A stretch of 64,000 bases of DNA from an uncultured Treponema sp. (GTDB lineage: Bacteria > Spirochaetota > Spirochaetia > Treponematales > Treponemataceae): contig ONHK01000012.1 of the NCBI GenBank assembly GCA_900317625.1, positions 1 through 64,000 on the forward strand, read 5' to 3'. The notes under the pieces are model-generated. The model was not told the DNA's origin and did not search any database. It was given only the letters and a program-made list of their open reading frames with translations. Shown here piece by piece: positions 49,931-62,300 of the stretch. Made by a program: the position numbers and the translations under genes. How positions within the stretch are numbered: position 1 is the stretch's first letter; every line of letters starts with the position of its first letter.

Positions 49931-52654
49931 ATGAGAAAATTTTCAAGTTTTTTTATTTCTGTTTTAGTTTTTCTTCTTTTTTCTTGTAATTACGAAGTTC
50001 CGGAAAAAGTTTCTGTTATAACAGATGCAAATTACGCTTTTACAATCGGTGATTTTTCAAAATCTCTTTCCGAATATATGTCGGTTGAAAAAATAAAAGA
50101 GTATGTGAACAGTTCTGAAGACAGCAAAATTAAATATTCAGTTTATGATTACAATCCGCCAAGCAATTCTTCGCTTGAAAAACCGATTCAAGAATATCTT
50201 ATTGATATGACAATTGCGGAAATTCCTGTTGATGTTGGTTCTTATCTTGAAAAAATGGATTTTTCAGATTTGGATTCGGAAGGGATAACGCTTGGACAAA
50301 AAATAGAAATTCCAAATCTTTCTGAACGGACGGAAACTTCTACAATAACTTTTCCTGATATTGCGCAAAAATTTGAAAATGAAACTATAAAAATCATAGA
50401 TGATTTTCGGATTGCAGAAACCTCGATTTCCACGGATTCCGCTCTGCCAATAACAACAAAAATAAACAAGCCGGATTTTAAGACTGCGACTTTTTATTCC
50501 GGCGGAATAGTTTTAAATATCTTGCGGACAAAAGGAACTGCAAGTTCTGATTTTAAGACGAATTTCACCTTTGAGCTTTTGTCGGATGACGGAAAGATTC
50601 TTTCAAAAGTTCAGAATATTGATATTTCTTCTGGAGACGAAAATTGTGTTTTTGATTTGAAAGGCAGCACAATTTCCAGCAATCTGAATTTAAAAATCTA
50701 TGGCGATGTTTCTGGCGGAAATGCGGGCAATATCTGCAATTATTCGTTGAACGCAAAATTTAGTCCGGGAACAAAATTCAGCAAAATTACTGGTTTTACA
50801 GATGAAGTTGGCGATTCTGGCGATGTTGAGCAGTCTGTGGAGCTTTCTACTGATGAAACTTTTGTAAAATGCGAAATTTCTAATGGTTCGCTTGAGATTC
50901 TGTCAAAAAAGCCGGATGGATGGAGCGGCGTTACAGCAAAACTTTCTGATTCGGGAAGCATTTCCGGGGCGTTGGAATTACCGGAAGGCAGAAATTTTGT
51001 TTCTGTGGAAGATAATTCCGCATTTATGCATAAGAAGCTGGATTTGGCTGGAAGCACTTATTCAAAGGAATCTGAGCCGGACGGGAAAATAACTTTTAAA
51101 GATAAAATTAGTTTTTCTTGCAACAATGCGACATTGATTTTTCCAAATGGCGAGCAGCCGCAGGTAACGCTTAAGACAATCTGTAAAATTGCAAAGGCAA
51201 GCTATGTCGTTTTGGATTTGAGTTCAAAAGAAGATTTGCTGCATTTTACAAAAGAAACTCCATTTTCTGATGATATAACGAATTATGTTGAAGAAATGAC
51301 TTTATTGAACAGCGGACTGGAAATTTCATATCAAAATACTTTGCCGCGCGTTTCTGATGGAGATAATACAATCGGGCTGGAAGTTGTTTCGGAACTTTTA
51401 AAAATAAAAGACACTGATGAAAGCAAAAAATCCTTGTTGCCGCAGAAAACTGAAACTTTAACAAGCCTTTCGCCAAAAGATGAAGAGATAACTGTTCAGC
51501 CAAAAGATAATGCAATCGATTTTGACATAAAACTTGTTCTTCCGCGAGATGAAGGAATGCCGGAAAATTATGCGGTTCTGAAAAATGTTGAACTGAACGG
51601 CAGCTATGAAGTTTCTGTAAGTGCAAAGCCGGTTTTTGACTGGAAAAGCGTAAAAATAAAAAGCCAGAGCACGGATGATGCGAAAAAATCTGGCGAGGAA
51701 GATACGGATTTAAGCTTTGACAAACTTTTTTCACCATTAAAAGATGAATTGGGCGAAGATTCTGCGTTTATTGACAATATAAAATTCAAGAGTTTTCCGC
51801 TTTATCTTTATTTCCAGAAGCCTGAACTGGATTCGCTTTCTGGAATTGATTTTTCGGGCAACATTTCTTTAAAAACATCTGGTAGTGATGAAGTTTCTGT
51901 TGAAAACGGCGTAAAAATCGAGCCTAAAAATGTTGAACTTATTAAAACTGATGAAAATGGCGTTGTTATAAGCGAATTCAGCAAAAATAATGCTTCCGGC
52001 TATGCGGATATTGCAGAACTTTTTAATAACAGCCGTTCGGAAAATATTAAGCTTTGCTACGATATTTCGCTTGGCGGAATGAATGACACAATCGAAATTA
52101 CAAAAGAAAATTACGAGAAATTAAAAGAAAGCTCGGAAAATGCTGATGTTCCGATTTCTGTAAAACTTTCTGCGCGTCTTGTTGTTCCGTTAGCGTTAAT
52201 GTTGGACGCTCCTGAATCTGATGGAAATATTACAGAACTGGATATTTTAAAGCTTGCAAAAATTAATTCAGATGAAGATTTGTTTGGCCGCAGCGAGGCA
52301 ACTTCGCTTGGGGACATTGAAAAATATATTGATTTGATTAAGTCTACAAATCTGATTTATGAAATTAACAACGGACTTTTTGGTTATGCGGAGAAAAATA
52401 AAAGCGGTTCAATTTTGTTTGCCACAAATCTGACGGACGTAAAAAATTCAGATTACAATCTTTCGTTGACTAAAGGAAATGAAAAAATTTATACAGAAGA
52501 TGTAAAAACTATGCTGAAAACATATCCGTTTATGCCAAAAATAATTGTAAAATTGCCGGATGGAACTTTGCAGATTTCAAGAAATGCGGAATTCAGGATA
52601 AATCTTGCTGTAAAAATTCATTCAAGTGGAAAAGTTACTATTTTCGGAGATTAA
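49931..52654 (+). CDS. Large surface lipoprotein of unknown function
   Basis: A 907-residue protein from the ATG at 49931, chosen because GGAGAG precedes it. Residues 1-18 are a signal peptide and lipobox FLLFSC predicts lipidation at C19. The long mature part is polar, beta-rich and weakly repetitive, with many Ser, Asp and Lys; no catalytic motif was recognised. The C-terminal region (VPLALMLDAPESDGNITELD and ITENQ-like segments) gives no family match. Its stop lies one base before the ATG of the next gene, an outer-membrane-like protein, so the two probably act at the same surface. Confidence 0.85.
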   Translation: MRKFSSFFISVLVFLLFSCNYEVPEKVSVITDANYAFTIGDFSKSLSEYMSVEKIKEYVNSSEDSKIKYSVYDYNPPSNSSLEKPIQEYLIDMTIAEIPVDVGSYLEKMDFSDLDSEGITLGQKIEIPNLSERTETSTITFPDIAQKFENETIKIIDDFRIAETSISTDSALPITTKINKPDFKTATFYSGGIVLNILRTKGTASSDFKTNFTFELLSDDGKILSKVQNIDISSGDENCVFDLKGSTISSNLNLKIYGDVSGGNAGNICNYSLNAKFSPGTKFSKITGFTDEVGDSGDVEQSVELSTDETFVKCEISNGSLEILSKKPDGWSGVTAKLSDSGSISGALELPEGRNFVSVEDNSAFMHKKLDLAGSTYSKESEPDGKITFKDKISFSCNNATLIFPNGEQPQVTLKTICKIAKASYVVLDLSSKEDLLHFTKETPFSDDITNYVEEMTLLNSGLEISYQNTLPRVSDGDNTIGLEVVSELLKIKDTDESKKSLLPQKTETLTSLSPKDEEITVQPKDNAIDFDIKLVLPRDEGMPENYAVLKNVELNGSYEVSVSAKPVFDWKSVKIKSQSTDDAKKSGEEDTDLSFDKLFSPLKDELGEDSAFIDNIKFKSFPLYLYFQKPELDSLSGIDFSGNISLKTSGSDEVSVENGVKIEPKNVELIKTDENGVVISEFSKNNASGYADIAELFNNSRSENIKLCYDISLGGMNDTIEITKENYEKLKESSENADVPISVKLSARLVVPLALMLDAPESDGNITELDILKLAKINSDEDLFGRSEATSLGDIEKYIDLIKSTNLIYEINNGLFGYAEKNKSGSILFATNLTDVKNSDYNLSLTKGNEKIYTEDVKTMLKTYPFMPKIIVKLPDGTLQISRNAEFRINLAVKIHSSGKVTIFGD

Positions 52655-52655
52655 T

Positions 52656-54017
52656 ATGAAAAAACTGGTTTTGATGCTGTTTGCTTTTTTTTGTCCGCTT
52701 TTTGTTTTTGCCGCGGATTTTGATTTGAATTCTGATTTTCAGGCTGAATCAGAAAATTTTGCGGAAGATGACTCGGAAATTTATTCAGATTTCAATGATG
52801 AGGTCGTTGATGAAATTGATTCAGACATTGAAGATTTAAAGCCAAAAGAAAAAAAACGGATTGATATTCCAAGGCGAATCTTTGAGATTGGATTTGACAC
52901 AAATGTTGGAGTTTCAAACAATTATTTTGCCGTTTCAGATATTTTAAAAAAAGAACTGGAAATTGATCTTAGGAAAATTGCTGACGAAATTGATTCAAAA
53001 GGCTTGAGTTTTGATTTTCTTTTTTCATCAGATTTTTTTATGAATCTTAATTTGAAAAACGGAGTTTCTGTTGGTTTAAGTTCAGGAATTGAAAGTTCCG
53101 GCAACGGACTTATTTCCAAGGAATTTTTTGAGTTTTTGGGTTACGGCAACAGTCTGAATGAAACAATTTCTGTGGATGGAAGCGTGGATTCCAGTGTTTT
53201 TGCTTATGCCAAAACTGATGTTTCTTTTTACATAAAAGATTTTCGCGTGAATTTTGCCCCGGCAGTATTTTTTCCGCTTCTGCACGTGGAAACTACAAAA
53301 TTCGACTCTCATTTTTTGAACAAGAGCGACGGTTCGATTGAGGCAGGAGTTTCTGTGGCTTATAAAATAAATTCCTGTGCGCCGATGGAACCTTTTTTTG
53401 ACAAGGAATACCGTGATTTTTTCAATTTGAACAACATGAATTTTTCGGCAGGATTTGATTTGGCAAGTTCTATTGAACATCAGATTTTTGAAACTCTTAT
53501 GGGAAGAGCCTATGTCCGTTTGCCGATTGTTCCTGGAAGCATGAAAAATACCGTTCAGTCAACCTTGGAAATGCGTTACGGTGCGGATGATATTTTTGAT
53601 ATGATTAAAAATGAAGGTGATAATCTGCATTTTGATTCCGGGGAAAAGATTTACGGCAAGGAAAAATATTGGATTTCAAGACCGTTCAGAACTGGCGCAG
53701 AAATTGCCTGGAGGCCGTTTGGCAATTGGATGAAATTTGGCGCGTTGCTTGGGCTTGGCGTAAAATATCCGTGGACAAGCGAGGCAAAGCCATATATTGA
53801 ATATAAAGGCACTGTTGAAGCATCGTTGTTCAATATTTTGGGCATTAATTTTTCTTCATCATATATAAATGAAGTTTTTGTTCATCAGGCAGGCTTTATG
53901 CTGAATTGTCGCGTTCTGGAAATTGACTGCGGAGTTTCTGCCCAAGGCGCAAACTTTAAAAAGAGCTGCCAAGGTTCAGGTTTTGGTGCATACACAGGAA
54001 TCAGGATTGGGTGGTAG
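52656..54017 (+). CDS. Putative outer-membrane beta-barrel protein
   Basis: A 453-residue exported protein with a signal peptide (MKKLVLMLFAFFCPLFVFA) followed by an acidic stretch to about residue 70. The remainder shows alternating hydrophobic patterns expected of beta strands (FEIGFDTNVGVSNNYFAV; VSVGLSSGIES; FGAYTGIRIGW) and ends in an aromatic residue, as many outer-membrane proteins do. The ATG has GGAG eight bases upstream. It follows the large lipoprotein gene without a gap. Function unknown; porin-like or surface structural roles are guesses. Confidence 0.75.
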   Translation: MKKLVLMLFAFFCPLFVFAADFDLNSDFQAESENFAEDDSEIYSDFNDEVVDEIDSDIEDLKPKEKKRIDIPRRIFEIGFDTNVGVSNNYFAVSDILKKELEIDLRKIADEIDSKGLSFDFLFSSDFFMNLNLKNGVSVGLSSGIESSGNGLISKEFFEFLGYGNSLNETISVDGSVDSSVFAYAKTDVSFYIKDFRVNFAPAVFFPLLHVETTKFDSHFLNKSDGSIEAGVSVAYKINSCAPMEPFFDKEYRDFFNLNNMNFSAGFDLASSIEHQIFETLMGRAYVRLPIVPGSMKNTVQSTLEMRYGADDIFDMIKNEGDNLHFDSGEKIYGKEKYWISRPFRTGAEIAWRPFGNWMKFGALLGLGVKYPWTSEAKPYIEYKGTVEASLFNILGINFSSSYINEVFVHQAGFMLNCRVLEIDCGVSAQGANFKKSCQGSGFGAYTGIRIGW

Positions 54018-54022
54018 AATCT

Positions 54023-54084
54023 TCTAAAATCTCCGTCTGTCAACATTTTAGAAGGATAAAATGTTGACAGACGGAGATTTTAGA
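54023..54084. other. Perfect 28-bp palindrome
   Basis: Bases 54023-54050 are repeated exactly in inverted orientation at 54057-54084 around a GAAGGA loop; the arms start TCTAAAATCTCCGTC. It directly follows the beta-barrel gene and is symmetric on both strands. It may be a terminator, although the T-run is short. The remaining 235 bases to the next gene hold a candidate promoter and a leader of about 100 bases. Confidence 0.85.
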
Positions 54085-54183
54085 AACTTTTGATAAAAAA
54101 CTCAATCTTTTTGGGTTTGGTCTGTTGCGTCAATGTGTTTTTTTATAAAATTCTGTTACAAATCGTGACATTTGGTAAAGAAA

Positions 54184-54211
54184 TTGCCATTTTAGAAAAA
54201 ATGTGTAAAAT
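54184..54211 (+). promoter_or_regulatory. Candidate promoter of the giant lipoprotein gene
   Basis: TTGCCA, 16 bases, TAAAAT. It would give a leader of about 100 bases before the ATG, whose Shine-Dalgarno is GAGGGG. Confidence 0.4.
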
Positions 54212-54319
54212 AACAGCTGGTATTTAGCCTAAAGAAAATCTCTGTTTATACCGACAAAATAGCGAGATATAACGTCCTTTTTAAAAAGTTTGTCTTTTGT
54301 TAAGAATTGAGGGGTATTT

Positions 54320-56317
54320 ATGAAAAGATTTTTGTTGCCTGTTATTTCCATTTTATTTTTGACAGCCGCCTTTTTTACTTCCTGCGATGTTGGTTTGGGT
54401 GAAGCGGTGGATACAATGCCTCCGACAGTTTCAATAGAAGTTCCCTCTGCTGGATATATTATTAGAGATGTTTTTGAAATGAGTGGAGCTTGTTCTGATG
54501 AAAGCGGGCTTGCTTCTGTTGAGGTTTCTCTAAAAAATACTACCACAAAAAAAGTTTATCCTTCTTATTCTGCGGAAATTGATTCAAGCAAAGAGTCTTG
54601 GACTTGCAAGATAAATCCTCTTAATTCTGAAAAAATAATTCCTGATGGAACTTATGAAGCGACTGTTACTGCGACTGATAAGGCTGGAAGAAAGACTTCT
54701 GCTACAAAATCTTTTGTTATCGATAATACAGCTCCAATTTTGGTATTAACGCGTCCATCGACAAAAATTTCTGTTGGTGAAAATCAAACTTATGATACTT
54801 ATGGTGCAGAATTTGATATTACAGGTCAAGCCGCAGATGATAATAATATAGAAAAACTTGTTGTTTCAATTTATGCAGATGCTGCAAAAACTAAACATAT
54901 AAAAGATGTTGAACTAAAAAATGTTCCTCCAACAATTGATTTGGCCGTTGCAAAATGGGGTGAAAAAGATGGCGAACTTGCCGGAATTTATGAATCTATT
55001 TATGGAGAAGAAAAAAGCGGAACAAAAGCATTTTATTGCACAATTACTATTTATGATGAAGCTCGTCATTGTCCACCAATAGAAAATGATACAGGAAATT
55101 CAAGAGATGCATATTATCTATATAAAGATATTTACACAGATTTGCTAAAAAAATACAAAACTACTCAGATTTATCATATGCTGAATGGTTCTTATGAGCC
55201 TAGTGGAGTTGGTTCAAAAGAGGCTGCTGTAGATGTTGATGAAGAGATAGAAAATGTAAAAGCTATTTTGGAATCATCAAAAACAGAGGTTGGTTCATTC
55301 AGTTTAAATCCAGAAAATAGCCCGACATATTCGCTTAGTGGTTTTGAAACTCTAACTGGAAAAACTGAAAATGAAAATTATAATCTGATTTTAAATGACT
55401 CAAATAGTTACGGAATTTTAAATAGTAGTTCTATTACTATGAAATTTTCTGCAGGTCTTGATAAATCTCCTCTTGTAGAAAAATCTTTGGGTTTTTATTT
55501 TGTTCCATATATTCAGAACGAGGATGGAACTTGGTCTGTAAGCAAAGATGAAAATGATAAGATTTGGGTAATCAAACCTTATGAAAAAGATTCGGAAGGA
55601 AATTGGAAAGATTCAATTGATGTTTCTGAATTTGAGGAAGAAAAGCAGGCAAAGGCATTGTCTTATTTTAAGGATGTAAGAAAATATATTGCAACTGTCG
55701 GTTCTTATGATTTTACTGCGACAATGAATATTTCTACTACGGAATTTTTGCCAATTGCAACTGGAAAAATCTATGCACTTGGAGCAACTGGTTGTGATGA
55801 AAACCTTAATTCTTTTATAAATTCAAATTCTTATGGATTTATGTTTTTGTCTAGTGGTGCAGCTCCAACTCTTGAAATTGAAAAGATAAACGGAATGACC
55901 GCTAAATCAAGTTGGTATGTAAAAAAAGATTCTGGAATGAAAATTTCTGGAAAAGTTACTGCAGAAGAAAGAACAATTGTAAAAATAACTGTGCAGGATA
56001 AAAATAATAAAAAAATTGAAATAACAAGCAATCCTATTTCTACTTATACATCTTCTGATAGTCCTCTTGAGGAAAATTGGGAATTGACTGTTCCAAATGA
56101 ATATTTTACAAAAATTGTTGATAAAGACGGAAATATCATTGATTCAAATATTAGTTCAAATTTTACAGTGACAGTTTCTGCTGTTTGTGGTTCTAGAACA
56201 ACAGAAAAACAGATTTCTGTTGGATATGATATTGATGGTCCAATTGTAGAGATTGCTTCTGTCTTGCCGTATGCGGAATTATCTGTAGAGGGGGGGGGGC
56301 AAATAAATACACTGTAA
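54320..56317 (+). CDS. N-terminal part of a giant Ig-like lipoprotein, out of frame at a G10 tract
   Basis: A lipoprotein signal peptide (lipobox FFTSC, lipidation predicted at C22) leads into bacterial Ig-like modules with TDKAGRKTSATKSFVIDNTAP-type junctions. GAGGGG precedes the ATG. The frame stays open for about 656 residues, then reads through ten G (GGG) and meets TAA at 56315 after only six more codons. The next reading frame downstream is open to the end of the window with the same Ig-like style of sequence. So as sequenced the gene makes a truncated 665-residue product. One extra G would restore the full protein. Assembly error at the tract remains possible. Confidence 0.9.
   Translation: MKRFLLPVISILFLTAAFFTSCDVGLGEAVDTMPPTVSIEVPSAGYIIRDVFEMSGACSDESGLASVEVSLKNTTTKKVYPSYSAEIDSSKESWTCKINPLNSEKIIPDGTYEATVTATDKAGRKTSATKSFVIDNTAPILVLTRPSTKISVGENQTYDTYGAEFDITGQAADDNNIEKLVVSIYADAAKTKHIKDVELKNVPPTIDLAVAKWGEKDGELAGIYESIYGEEKSGTKAFYCTITIYDEARHCPPIENDTGNSRDAYYLYKDIYTDLLKKYKTTQIYHMLNGSYEPSGVGSKEAAVDVDEEIENVKAILESSKTEVGSFSLNPENSPTYSLSGFETLTGKTENENYNLILNDSNSYGILNSSSITMKFSAGLDKSPLVEKSLGFYFVPYIQNEDGTWSVSKDENDKIWVIKPYEKDSEGNWKDSIDVSEFEEEKQAKALSYFKDVRKYIATVGSYDFTATMNISTTEFLPIATGKIYALGATGCDENLNSFINSNSYGFMFLSSGAAPTLEIEKINGMTAKSSWYVKKDSGMKISGKVTAEERTIVKITVQDKNNKKIEITSNPISTYTSSDSPLEENWELTVPNEYFTKIVDKDGNIIDSNISSNFTVTVSAVCGSRTTEKQISVGYDIDGPIVEIASVLPYAELSVEGGGQINTL
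56290..56299 (+). repeat. G10 phase-variation tract inside the giant lipoprotein gene
   Basis: Ten consecutive G at the point where the reading frame must change. With 10 G the frame ends at 56317; with 11 (or 8) G it joins the downstream frame as SVEGGG-ANKYTVNG. This is the expected behaviour of a slipped-strand ON/OFF switch. Confidence 0.9.
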
Positions 56318-59300
56318 ATGGTAAATTTAATGTAAAAGTTACTGTAACTGATGAATTTTATAAACTTTCGGAATCTGAGAAAATAAGCTTGTCTGTTTTT
56401 AGTGATTATGGAACAACGAATTCTAAAGAATTATATACATTTAGCCCAAGTTCTCCTAATTTTCCAGAAAAAATTAATTCTCGCGTTGACTTAAAAGATA
56501 TTGATAAAAAAGATTTGACAATCGTTGTAACTGCATACGATTATGCTGGGAACAAAACTGTAAAAACTCAGGCAATTTATCTTGACCAAGATACAGATAA
56601 ACCAATTGTAAAATTGACAAATGCAGTTTTAAAAGATGCGGAATCAGGCGAAGATTATACTGGCAGTTATCCAACTGGCGGAAAAAAGAATTTGTTCCTT
56701 TCTGGTGCTCCTATAAATGCGACAATATCGGATGATGACGGAATAAAAAATATAAAAGTAAATGTTTATGATGAAACAGGCAATTTACTTAACGAAAAAT
56801 CAATAGAATTGACTGAAACTAATATAACTTCTAATCCTTATCCGCTAAGTTTTGAAGTTCCTTCTGATGTTGGAACATATTCTGTTGAAATTATTGTAAA
56901 AGATACTGAAAGTGAATTACAGAATGATCAATGCAAATTCTATTTTATGGTAGACACTGGAAAACCGTCTATTGTTGTAAATGAAAGTGCAAATGGAAAA
57001 TATTTTGGAAAAAATGGCGGAACAATTTCTGTAACAGGAACTTATTCTGGATTGGCAGGAATGAAAATTTATAGTCAAGATGAAAAAGATAAAACAAAGT
57101 GGAATTCAATTGCAAATCAACCTGCTGAAAATAGCCAAACAGGAACTTGGTCTGATGAATTTTCTCTTGATGGATTAAATTTTGATGAATCAACTTCTGC
57201 GTATAAACATTCTTACAAAATTGTTGATATGAAAGGGCGGGAAAGCCTTGCATATCTGGACTTTTACATTGACAACACAAGTCCGACTATAGAAATTACA
57301 ACTGAAAAAAATCTTATAGAAGATAAAATGTTCAAATTTTCTGGTGTTACAGAAGATCCTGGCAACAATCCAAGTGGAATGAGTTCCCGTTGGTATTATC
57401 TGCAAAAAAATAGTGGAACAACTGAGGCTCCCGTAATTCCAACTTCTGAAAAAGAGGCAGAAGAGGCTGGAATCTGGCAAAAACTTTCAGGTGTTTCAGG
57501 AAGTTGGAATTTTACTCAGAGTTTTGAAGAAGGAACGACTGCTGAATTTAGCGAAGGTGAATATGAACTTTATGTAATTGCTTTTGATATTGCAAAGAAT
57601 GCAGCAGAAAAGAAGTCTTATAAATTCAATGTGGATTTAAATGTTCCTGAAATAAAAACAAAATACTATATAGAAGAATCTGCTGATGATAAAAAGAATA
57701 TTGAAAATAATAATGCTTTACCAATTACGAAAAAGCCGTACATTTTTGAATATTCAGTAAAAGATACATTTAAATTGTCATCAGAAGCCCCTGAAGTAAA
57801 AGTTTATAAAAATGATTCAGATGGAAATCAGGTGGAATTAAAAATTTCAGAGGATTATGAAAATAATTATAATGAAGGCAATGGTTCTATAACAATTTTT
57901 GAAAAATCTGGAGAAACAAAAAATCCTCAGCCGGATGGAACATATATTTATGAAATTACAGCAAAAGATGCGAACGATAAGATTTCAACAGTAAAACGGA
58001 CTATTGTTCTTGATACAACTTCGCCAACTGTAGAGATTATTTCTCCTGATGAAAAAGAATGGATTACAACTTCTAGTAATAAAATTGTTGTAAATGGAAC
58101 TGCAACTGATGAAAATGGTGTAAAAGCTGTTTTCTATTCAACTTCTTCAAGCGAAAATGTTCCGACTTTAAAGTCAGATGGTTCATTTAATGTTTCTGAA
58201 CCTTGGAAAAAATTGCCTGGTACTACAAGTTGGAAAATTGCTGATTTTAATTTGGATTCAGGAGAAAATAATAAACTTTATTTGATTGCTTTTGATATTT
58301 ATGGAAATAAATCTGAAATAATTGAAAAAACGTTCAAATATGATGGTAAAGTTCCAAAGATTGATTCTGCAAAAATCACAAAATTCGCAAAAGATTCAGA
58401 GATTGGGGAGGAAATCTCTCTTGATAATAACTATTCAGGATATTTAAATGGTTCTGTAAACAAGATAAAATTAGAAATATCAACTTCTGATGATTATAAA
58501 TTAAATACTGTTCAAATTTCTGCGGTAAAAGATTCTGGAACTTCTGAAAATTGGCATCTTAAGGAAACTATTGGGATTGCTACAGATGTAACTTCTTTAG
58601 AATATTTTATTGGAACTGGAAATTCTTCTCAAGAAAAATATCTTGCAGATGGAACTTATAAAATTTCTGTGGTTGCAACAGATATTTCTGGGCAATCAAT
58701 AACAAATCAATATGTGATTACAATAGATACTGAAAATCCAACAATTGGTGCACCAACTTTAGCTCCGGATTCTAATACAAGTTTTAATGGATATAATTCA
58801 AGTGCCTCTCCAACTTTATCTGTAACCCCAAGCGATTCCGGTAGTGGAATTTTGGGTGTTTACTATATGATTTCTTCTGAAAAGTTAGGTGATGGAATTT
58901 CTGCGGCATCAATTGATTCTCCATTAACAAAAGATTCTGGCGCAAATAAATATTCAAGAAAACTTTCTTTGCAGGAAGGAACAAATTATATCAATGTCAA
59001 AGTTGAAGATAATGCAGGAAATGTGACTTATTACACAACAGATGCTTTGACATGGAATGTTGATAAGACAGGACCGATTATTGCATTTGAAAGTCCAGAT
59101 GTTTCTGCAATGCTTTCTAATAAAGTTCCGCAAACCTACAAAATAAAAGTTTCTGATGAGCTTTCTGGAATTATAGAAGGTTCTAAAGCAACTGTTTCTC
59201 TTGTTTCAAAATCGAACGAGGATGTGGCAATTCCAACTCAAAATCCAACGATGCAAAAAGATTCTGAAGATAATTATTATATAACTGGAAATTTTTCTGC

Positions 59301-62300
59301 TGATGACATGGGAAAAATCCAAAAAGGAGATTCTGCGGAACTTTCTGTTGAATTAGCGGATGCTGTAGGAAATAAATCTACAGGTAAACTTACTCTTACT
59401 TTTGATAATACTCCGCCGACAATAACAATTGTAAATCCAGCCGCGTCAGTGGTTAATGGAACTATGTCAATTTCTGGTATAGCGAAAGATAATTCAGGTC
59501 TTTCAAAGGTGACTGTTTACAGAACAAAACTTTTGTCAGGTGATGCAGAAGATTATACAGTTGTCTCAGGAAATTATACTGGTAGTTACACAAAGATAAA
59601 AGAATTTATTGGGGCAGAAGCGTACAATTGGGAGATTTCTGGATTTAATACAAAAGATTTTAATGATAATTCTTCTATAGTTTTCTATGCTATTGCAGAA
59701 GATACTGCGGGAAATACAGCAAATGCTGTAAAGACAGTGACAATTGATCAGGATTCTGACCGTCCAGAAATAAAATTTACAAATCTCAATATAAAAAATA
59801 TGACTTCTGTAAATTTCAAGATGCATAAACAGGAAACTCTTTATGGAACAGTAACGGATGATGATGGCGTTCTTGGACTGTATATTTCTGAAGATGATGG
59901 AGAAAATTGGTCAGATAATCTTTATGACGGTGGAGCATGGACTTACGAATTCAAAAAAGATGATAATGGCTCTATTGATAGTAAACATACTTTGAAATTT
60001 AAAGTTATTGATGCAGAAAAGGCGGAATTTGTTTCTTCTATTGGAAGCGAAAATATGCTTAAGTCTCCAAAACTTATTGATTCTTCTGCAAATAAACTTG
60101 GTTATAAAGAAAATGGAGTTTATTCTTCTGCAGATACAAATTTGTATTTACAGATAGATACAAAAGATCCTGCGGTTGGTTCAACTTATTATATTTTGGC
60201 AGAAGAAAAAAAGACATTTACTGATGAAGAAATCAAAAATTATGCAACAAGTTCTGATTGGAAACTTGAAACAGGACTTTCTGCGGTAGGTGGAAAAAAG
60301 AAATATTTGTATTGGCTTATTGATTCTTCTGATTCCAGTGGAATTGCATCAGTAACAGCTACTCTTGCAGGAGTATCAGCCGGTGAACCAGTAAAAACTG
60401 TTATTGTTGAAAAAACTGATTCACCTGAAAGTAAAATCTGCGTGTTTGAATTTGATGTAAGTTCTGGTTATTCAAATGGTTCTGCAAATTTGATTGCTGT
60501 GGCAAAAGATAAGGCAGACCGCTCTAATCAGGTAAAACTTTCTGTTCAAATTGATAATAAACCTCCTGTTATTGAAATAAGTAGCCACAAAAATGGTGCT
60601 GGTGTTTACGGAAGTGAACCATTGAATCTACGAGGAATATCAGATGACTGCGAAAAATTATATTTTAAAGTAACAGATTCTTCAGATGTACCAGCTGCAA
60701 ATTTTGGAAATGATTCTGCGGAAAAAACTAAGTGGGAAGAAATTGATAAATATACATCTACTGGTTCTTGGTCAATTATATTTAATTCAAGAAATAATGT
60801 CAGTGGAAATATTGATTATTATGCACATGAAGGAACTTTGAATAAGTATTATGACAAACTTTTTACTCCTTCAAGTGCTGATAAAGAGGCCAAACCAAAA
60901 GATATATATATTTGGCTTTATGGCGAGGATTCATTAGGGAATGTAAGTATTCCTACAGGTATCTATTTAAATGTAAATCCTCAGGGTGATCAACCTGTTG
61001 TTTCTGTTTCTTATCCAGAGGCAAAAACAGATCAAGAAACTTCTGTTGGTGGAACAATCCGTATTACAGGTTCAACAAAAATAGGTTCAAGTTCTGTGAC
61101 TGTTGATTCTGTTTGGATTCAAATAGATCCTGACTATAGTGAGACAAGAGGATTTGATGAAAACTGGCAAATAAAACTTGAATCTGTTTTAGAAGATGCG
61201 AATATATCAGAATATGGTATTGTTTCAACTGGAATTTCTGAAATTGGAAATGCAATTCTTGCAAAGGGTTCAACGGCTAGCTGGAACCTTACAATAAATG
61301 CGAATAGAGAATTTAATACAACTTCTAACAGAAATATGGCGATTCGGGTTTGGGCTTATTCAAGTTCTGGAAAATTAAGTGAATCTGTTGTTGTTCCATT
61401 TGTTCTTGATCCGAACTCTCCAGTAATTGGAGGAACAGAAGAATTGTATTTAGTTCAGTATAAAGATGGTAACTGGAGCGAAATTGCTCGTAAGCAGAAA
61501 TTTGAAAACAATATGTGGATAAGTGGAGCTTGGTATTTGACTGGATCAGTGGAAGATGATTCTGGTATTGAAGAGCTTACTTGGGCTGATTATTCCGACA
61601 ATGTTACAAAATCAATTGATTTGAAAAAGTCTAGCTACGTAAAAGCTTTAAGCAATTCGACTTCTGTTAACAATTACAGTTTCAGTATTCCTATTGGAAA
61701 AGATGATTCAAATTTTGGAAAATTAAAATATAGAATCTATGCAGTGGAGGCTAATGGTGATAAAACTGCTGAAGCTATTTTTGAATTTCAATATGACAAC
61801 AAAGCCCCTGAACTAAAAGCTACGGATGCAAGTTATAAAAATGAGCTTGAAAAATCTGGATTGAAAATTGTTCAGAACAATGGCACATACACAATAAATG
61901 GAACTGTGGAAGAAAAAACAGACACATCTTCTGGTGCAAATCAGAGTGGCTTTAGTCGTGTAATACTTTTCTTTACTCGTACTTTGAATGGCAAAAATTA
62001 TGTTGTAGATCCAATGCTTTCTAGTGGTGATTCTGGTATGGAAAATGCATTGGAACTTTCAGATCTAGTAAACAAAGGTGGAATTTATTGGCAAGAACGA
62101 ACATTTAAGTATAATTCAGATTCTGGAAAAATTGAATTAAATGAACTTCCTGAAAATTACAAAAATTACATTCGTGCAGGTGGACTTTGCCGAATTGATG
62201 ATATTGATTATGTAATAAAATCAGTTGATTACAATGCAAAAACTGTAACATTGAAAACTGTTCCTGCGGTAAATTCTTCTACAACAACGGCTTATTTTGC

